NCBI RefSeq assembly: GCF_019649055.1 | Contig: NW_026570355.1 | Span: 186,001-250,000 of the forward strand | Reading direction: 5' to 3' | Length of the DNA stretch: 64,000 bases | Source of the DNA: Paramacrobiotus metropolitanus | Lineage: Eukaryota > Tardigrada > Eutardigrada > Parachela > Macrobiotidae | Shown: piece by piece, positions 59,375 through 64,000 of the stretch | How the letters are laid out: each line of letters begins with the position of its first letter | Numbering within the stretch: position 1 is the first letter of the stretch | Program-made: the position numbers and the translations under genes | Notes under the pieces: model-generated | Databases searched by the model: none | The model's input: the letters and a program-made list of their open reading frames with translations, nothing else | Told to the model about the DNA's origin: nothing

Positions 59375-62300
59375 TTTTTGCCTTCTTTAGAAAGAAGCAG
59401 TTTATACTAAATCCACGACAGCGATGCCGTGGCCTCGTCCGTCAGTGTGTATAAAAGGTGACAAAAAGCTGCTTCAAAAAATTTTAAAAAAGCGCGTTTA
59501 ATTCCAACTACCAAGGCCTCACTCATCAACGAATCCTTACCGACCATAACGGCCATACCTGAAAACTGTTTTCGGAGATATCGTATTTTTTTTCAAGTCA
59601 GCCCACGGCATCTACAGTTTTAAAATAAAGATCCAAACAACTCGCTGGAAAATCATCGAGTTTTAGAATAAATCACGAAAACAACGATGTTTCGCCTTCT
59701 GTACAGTTTCAAAGTGAAGCTACCACTGATTCTCTGGGAAATCATTGATTTTTAGAAAAAATTTCGAAAACATCGATGTTTTCGCCTTCTGCAGAAAAAA
59801 GCGGTTTTCAGCAAATCCACGACAGCAATGCTGTGGCCTCGTAAGTCAGCGTATGTATGAGGAGACAGAAATAGGATTCTTCAAGTGGCCACACGTTATC
59901 TACAGTTTCAAAGCGAAGCTACAACTGATTCTCTGGGAAATCATTGATTTTTAGAAAAAATCTCGAAAACATCGATGTTTTCGCCTTCTGTAGAAAGAAG
60001 CAGTTTATACTAAATCCACGAAAGCGAAGCCGTGGCCTCGTGCGTCAGTTGCTTCAAACAATTTTAAAAAAGCGCGTTTAATTCCATTTACTCGCGCGTC
60101 TTACTCATCAACGAATCCATACCGACCATAACGGCCATACCTGAAAACTTTTTTTGGGGATATCGTATTTTTTTTCAGGTCAGCCTACGGCATCTACAAA
60201 TTTAAAGTAAAGATCCAAACAATTCTCTGGGAAATATTCGAGTTTTAGGAAAAATTACGAAAACATCGATGTTTTCGCCTTGTGTAGAAAAAAGCGGTTT
60301 ATACTAAATCCTCGACAGCAATGCTGTTGCCTCGTGAGTAAGCGTATGCACTAGAAGACAAAAATAATTATCTTCAAGCGGCCTTACGTTACCCACATTT
60401 CCAAAGTGAAGCTACAACTGATTCCCTGGGAAATCATTGAATTTTAGAAAAAATCTCGAAAACATCGATGTTTCGCCTTCTGCAGAAAAAAGCGGTTTTC
60501 AGCAAATCCACGACAGCAGTGCTGTGGCCTCGTGAGTCAGCGTATGTATTAGGAGACAAAAACAGGATTCTTTAAGTTGCCTTACGTTATCTACAGTTTC
60601 AAAGTGAAGCTACCACTGATTCTCTGGAAAATCATTGATTTTTAGAAAAAATCACGCAAACAGCGATGTTTTCGCCTTCTGCAGAAAGAAGTGGTTTATA
60701 GCAAATCTACGACAGCAATGCTGTGGCCTCGTGAGTCAGCGTATGTACTAGGTGACAAAAATAGGATTACTTCAGTGGCCTTACGTTATCTACATTTTCA
60801 AAGCGAAGCTACTACTGATTCTCTGGGAAATCATTGATTTCCAGAAAAAATCTGAAAACATCGATGTTTTCGCCTTCTGCAGAAAAAAATGGTTTATAGC
60901 AAATCCACGACAGCAATGCTGTGGCTTCGCGAGTCAGCCTATGTTTCAGGAGACAAAAATAGGATTCTTCAAGTGGCCTTACGTTATCTACAGTTTCAAA
61001 GTAAAGCAACAACTGATTCTCTGGGAATTCATTGATTTTTAAAAAAATCTCGAAAACAACGATGTTTTCGCCTTCTGTAGAAAGGAGCAGTTTGTACTAA
61101 ATGCAAGACAGCTATGCCGTGGCATCGTGCGTCAGCGTATATAAAAGGAGACAAAAAGCTGCTTCAAACAATTTTAAAAAAGCGCGTTGAATCCCCAATA
61201 CCCCGGTCTCTTTCATCAACGAATCCATACCGACCATAACGGCCATACCTTAAAACTTTTTTTTGGAGATATCGTATTTTTTTCAAGTCAGCCTACGGCA
61301 TCTACAGTTTTAAAGTTAAGTTCCAAACAATTCTCTGGGAAATAAACGAGTTTTAGGAAAAATCACGAACACATCGATGTTTTCGCTTTCTGTAAAAACA
61401 AGCGGTTTATAGCAATTCCACGACAGCAATGCTGTGGCCTCGTGAGTCAGCGTATGTATGAGGAGACAGAAAAAAGATTCTTCAAGTGGCCATACGTTAT
61501 CTACAGTTTCAAAGGAAAGCTACAACTGATTCTCTGGGAAATCTTTGATTTTTAGAAAGAATCTCGAAAACATCGATGTTTTCGCCTTCTGCAGAAAAAA
61601 GTGGTTTATAGCAAATCCACGACAGCAATGCTGTGGCCTCGTGTGTCAGCGTATGTATTACGATACAAAAATAGGTATCGTCAAGTGGCCTTACGTTATC
61701 TACAGTTTCAAAGTAAAGCTACAACTGATTCTCTGGGAAATCTTTGATTTTTAGAAAGAATCTCGAAAACATCGATGTTTCCGCCTTCTGCAGAAAAAAG
61801 TGGTTTATAGCAAATCCACGACAGCAATGCTGTGGCCTCGTGAGTCAGCGTATGTATTAGGAGACAAAACTAAGATTCTTCAAGCGGCCTTACGTTATTT
61901 ACAGTTTCAAAGTGAAGCTGCAACAGATTCTCTGGGAAATCTTTGATATTTAGCAAGATCTCGAAAACATCGATGTTTTCGCCTTGTGTAGAAAAAAGTG
62001 GTTTATAGCAAACTCTTGACAGCAATGCCGTGGCCTCGTGCGTCAGCGTATTTAACAGGAGACAAAAAGCTGCTTCAAACAATTTTAAAAAAGCGCGTTG
62101 AATCCCCAATACCCCGGTCTCTTTCATCAACGAATCCATGCCGACCATAACGGCCATACCTTAAAATTTTTTTTTGGAGATATCGTATTTTTTCAAGTCA
62201 GCCTACGGCATCTACAGTTTTAAAGTTAAGTTCCAAACAATTCTGTGGGAAATAAACGAGTTTTAGGAAAAATCACGAACACATCGATGTTTTCGCTTTC

Positions 62301-64000
62301 TGTAAAAACAAGCGGTTTATAGCAATTCCACGACAGCAATGCTGTGGCCTCGTGAGTCAGCGTATGTATTACGATACAAAAATAGGTATCGTCAAGTGGC
62401 CTTACGTTATCTACAGTTTCAAAGTAAAGCTACAACTGATTCTCTGGGAAATCTTTGACTTTTAGAAAAAATCTCGAAAACATCGATGTTTTCGCCTTCT
62501 GCAGAAAAAAATGGTTTATAGCAAATCCACGACAGCAATGCTGTGGCTTCGCGAGTCAGCCTATGTTTCAGGAGACAAAAATAGGATTCTTCAAGTGGCC
62601 TTACGTTATCTACAGTTTCAAAGTAAAGCAACAACTGATTCTCTGGGAATTCATTGATTTTTAAAAAAATCTCGAAAACAACGATGTTTTCGCCTTCTGT
62701 AGAAAGGAGCAGTTTGTACTAAATGCAAGACAGCTATGCCGTGGCATCGTGCGTCAGCGTATATAAAAGGAGACAAAAAGCTGCTTCAAACAATTTTAAA
62801 AAAGCGCGTTGAATCCCCAATACCCCGGTCTATTTCATCAACGAATCCATACCGACCATAACGGCCATACCTTAAAACTTTTTTTTGGAGATATCGTATT
62901 TTTTTCAAGTCAGCCTACGGCATATTCAGTTTTAAAGTTAAGTTCCAAACAATTCTCTGGCAAATAAACGAGTTTTAGGAAAAATCACGAAAACATCGAT
63001 GTTTTCGCTTTCTGTAAAAAAAGCGGTTTATAGCAATTTCACGACAGCAATGCTGTGGCCTCGTGAGTCAGCGTATGTATGAGGAGACAGAAAAAAGATT
63101 CTTCAAGTGGCCATACGTTATCTACAGTTTCAAAGGAAAGCTACAACTGATTCTCTGGGAAATCTTTGATTTTTAGAAAGAATCTCGAAAACATCGATGT
63201 TTTCGCCTTCTGCAGAAAAAAGTGGTTTATAGCAAATCCACGACAGCAATGCTGTGGCCTCGTGTGTCAGCGTATGTATTACGATACAAAAATAGGTATC
63301 GTCAAGTGGCCTTACGTTATCTACAGTTTCAAAGTAAAGCTACAACTGATTCTCTGGGAAATCTTTGATTTTTAGAAAGAATCTCGAAAACATCGATGTT
63401 TCCGCCTTCTGCAGAAAAAAGTGGTTTATAGCAAATCCACGACAGCAATGCTGTGGCCTCGTGAGTCAGCGTATGTATTAGGAGACAAAACTAAGATTCT
63501 TCAAGCGGCCTTACGTTATTTACAGTTTCAAAGTGAAGCTACAACAGATTCTCTGGGAAATCTTTGATATTTAGCAAGATCTCGAAAACATCGATGTTTT
63601 CGCCTTGTGTAGAAAAAAGTGGTTTATAGCAAACTCTTGACAGCAATGCCGTGGCCTCGTGCGTCAGCGTATTTAACAGGAGACAAAAAGCTGCTTCAAA
63701 CAATTTTAAAAAAGCGCGTTGAATCCCCAATACCCCGGTCTCTTTCATCAACGAATCCATGCCGACCATAACGGCCATACCTTAAAATTTTTTTTTGGAG
63801 ATATCGTATTTTTTTCAAGTCAGCCTACGGCATCTACAGTTTTAAAGTTAAGTTCCAAACAATTCTGTGGGAAATAAACGAGTTTTAGGAAAAATCACGA
63901 ACACATCGATGTTTTCGCTTTCTGTAAAAACAAGCGGTTTATAGCAATTCCACGACAGCAATGCTGTGGCCTCGTGAGTCAGCGTATGTATTACGATACA
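59375..64000. repeat. complex satellite with higher-order structure, open at the window edge
   Basis: About twenty units each centre on the palindrome AAAACATCGATGTTTT or a variant (starts near 59767, 59966, 60260, 60459, 60657, 60855, 61053, 61369, 61567, 61766, 61964, 62278, 62478, 62676 and on). Spacing is either 198-199 or about 294-316 bases. Long units add a block with 'gcttcaaacaattttaaaaa', 'cgaatccataccgaccataa' and 'ggagatatcgtattttttt'. From 61.05 kb on, the order long-short-short-short-long-short-short repeats with a period of about 1,622 bases and very few changes, which points to recent amplification. A second conserved palindrome, ACAGCAATGCTGT, follows each unit's centre. Recurrent frames of about 69 codons (IFRKNLENIDVFAFCRKKW) are by-products of the repeat. 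Confidence 0.9.

Noticed and set aside
59745-63778. Repeated open frames of about 69-96 codons, such as IFRKNLENIDVFAFCRKKW, across the satellite
   Set aside because: They follow the repeat period, start at arbitrary codons, exist on both strands and match no family. They are by-products of a tandem repeat that happens to lack stops.
57690-64000. Regularly spaced palindromes suggesting a CRISPR array
   Set aside because: The spacing is about 200-300 bases, the 'spacers' are themselves conserved repeats and the genome is animal. It is a satellite.

Overview
The window is nuclear DNA from a multicellular animal, most likely an invertebrate. It is AT-rich with GC-rich exons. The exons have GT/AG borders, introns run from under 100 bases to several kb, and the genes are metazoan families: a KDM3/JMJD1 histone demethylase, a UPF1-type zinc domain, a PTB domain and a DEAD-box fold. 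A LINE reverse-transcriptase remnant, a Mutator-like DNA transposon and a complex satellite complete the picture. I cannot name the phylum; a compact ecdysozoan genome such as a tardigrade is only a guess.

Layout. From 1.7 to 30.7 kb, minus strand: a KDM3-like locus of 26 mapped coding exons plus one inferred 3-codon first exon. The N-terminal Tudor-like module and a long disordered, proline-rich part lie upstream (30730 down to 15833). The zinc finger and JmjC dioxygenase lie downstream (15179 down to 1706). In the model traced here the upstream part ends at an in-frame stop, and the catalytic part can start from its own short exon. A phase-compatible splice that skips five exons would rejoin them into one full-length KDM3. 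The introns hold diverged tandem duplications, a LINE fragment (6.8-7.2 kb) and a 3,059-base Mutator-like transposon (11215-14273) with long terminal inverted repeats and a perfect 9-base target duplication.

From 36.1 to 40.3 kb, plus strand, head to head with KDM3: a complete ten-exon gene of 405 codons. It joins a Tudor-like segment clearly related to the neighbouring KDM3 to the first RecA domain of a degenerate DEAD-box helicase. From 45.0 to 50.9 kb, plus strand: a complete ten-exon gene of 773 codons. It joins a UPF1-type Cys/His zinc domain, without the helicase, to Pro/Lys/Gln repeats, a PTB-like domain and a possible death-fold end. Two adjacent perfect palindromes lie upstream of it, at 42.2 kb. 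From 52.3 to about 56.6 kb, plus strand: a decayed alpha-helical-repeat-like gene with frameshifts, interrupted by a foldback element at 54.3 kb.

From 57.7 kb to the window edge: a satellite built of about 199-base and about 300-base units that share two palindromes, with a recent higher-order period of about 1,622 bases. A 782-base insert at 58593-59374 interrupts it. The insert has GC-rich hairpins and a large inverted repeat whose stem-loop shows TATTAC, a foreign-looking composition.

The strongest candidates for undescribed biology are the two chimeric genes next to KDM3 (Tudor plus half a DEAD-box helicase; UPF1 zinc domain plus PTB). Both keep open frames across nine introns, yet both have lost the catalytic parts of their parent families. 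All exon models are my reading of splice signals and phase, not transcript data.
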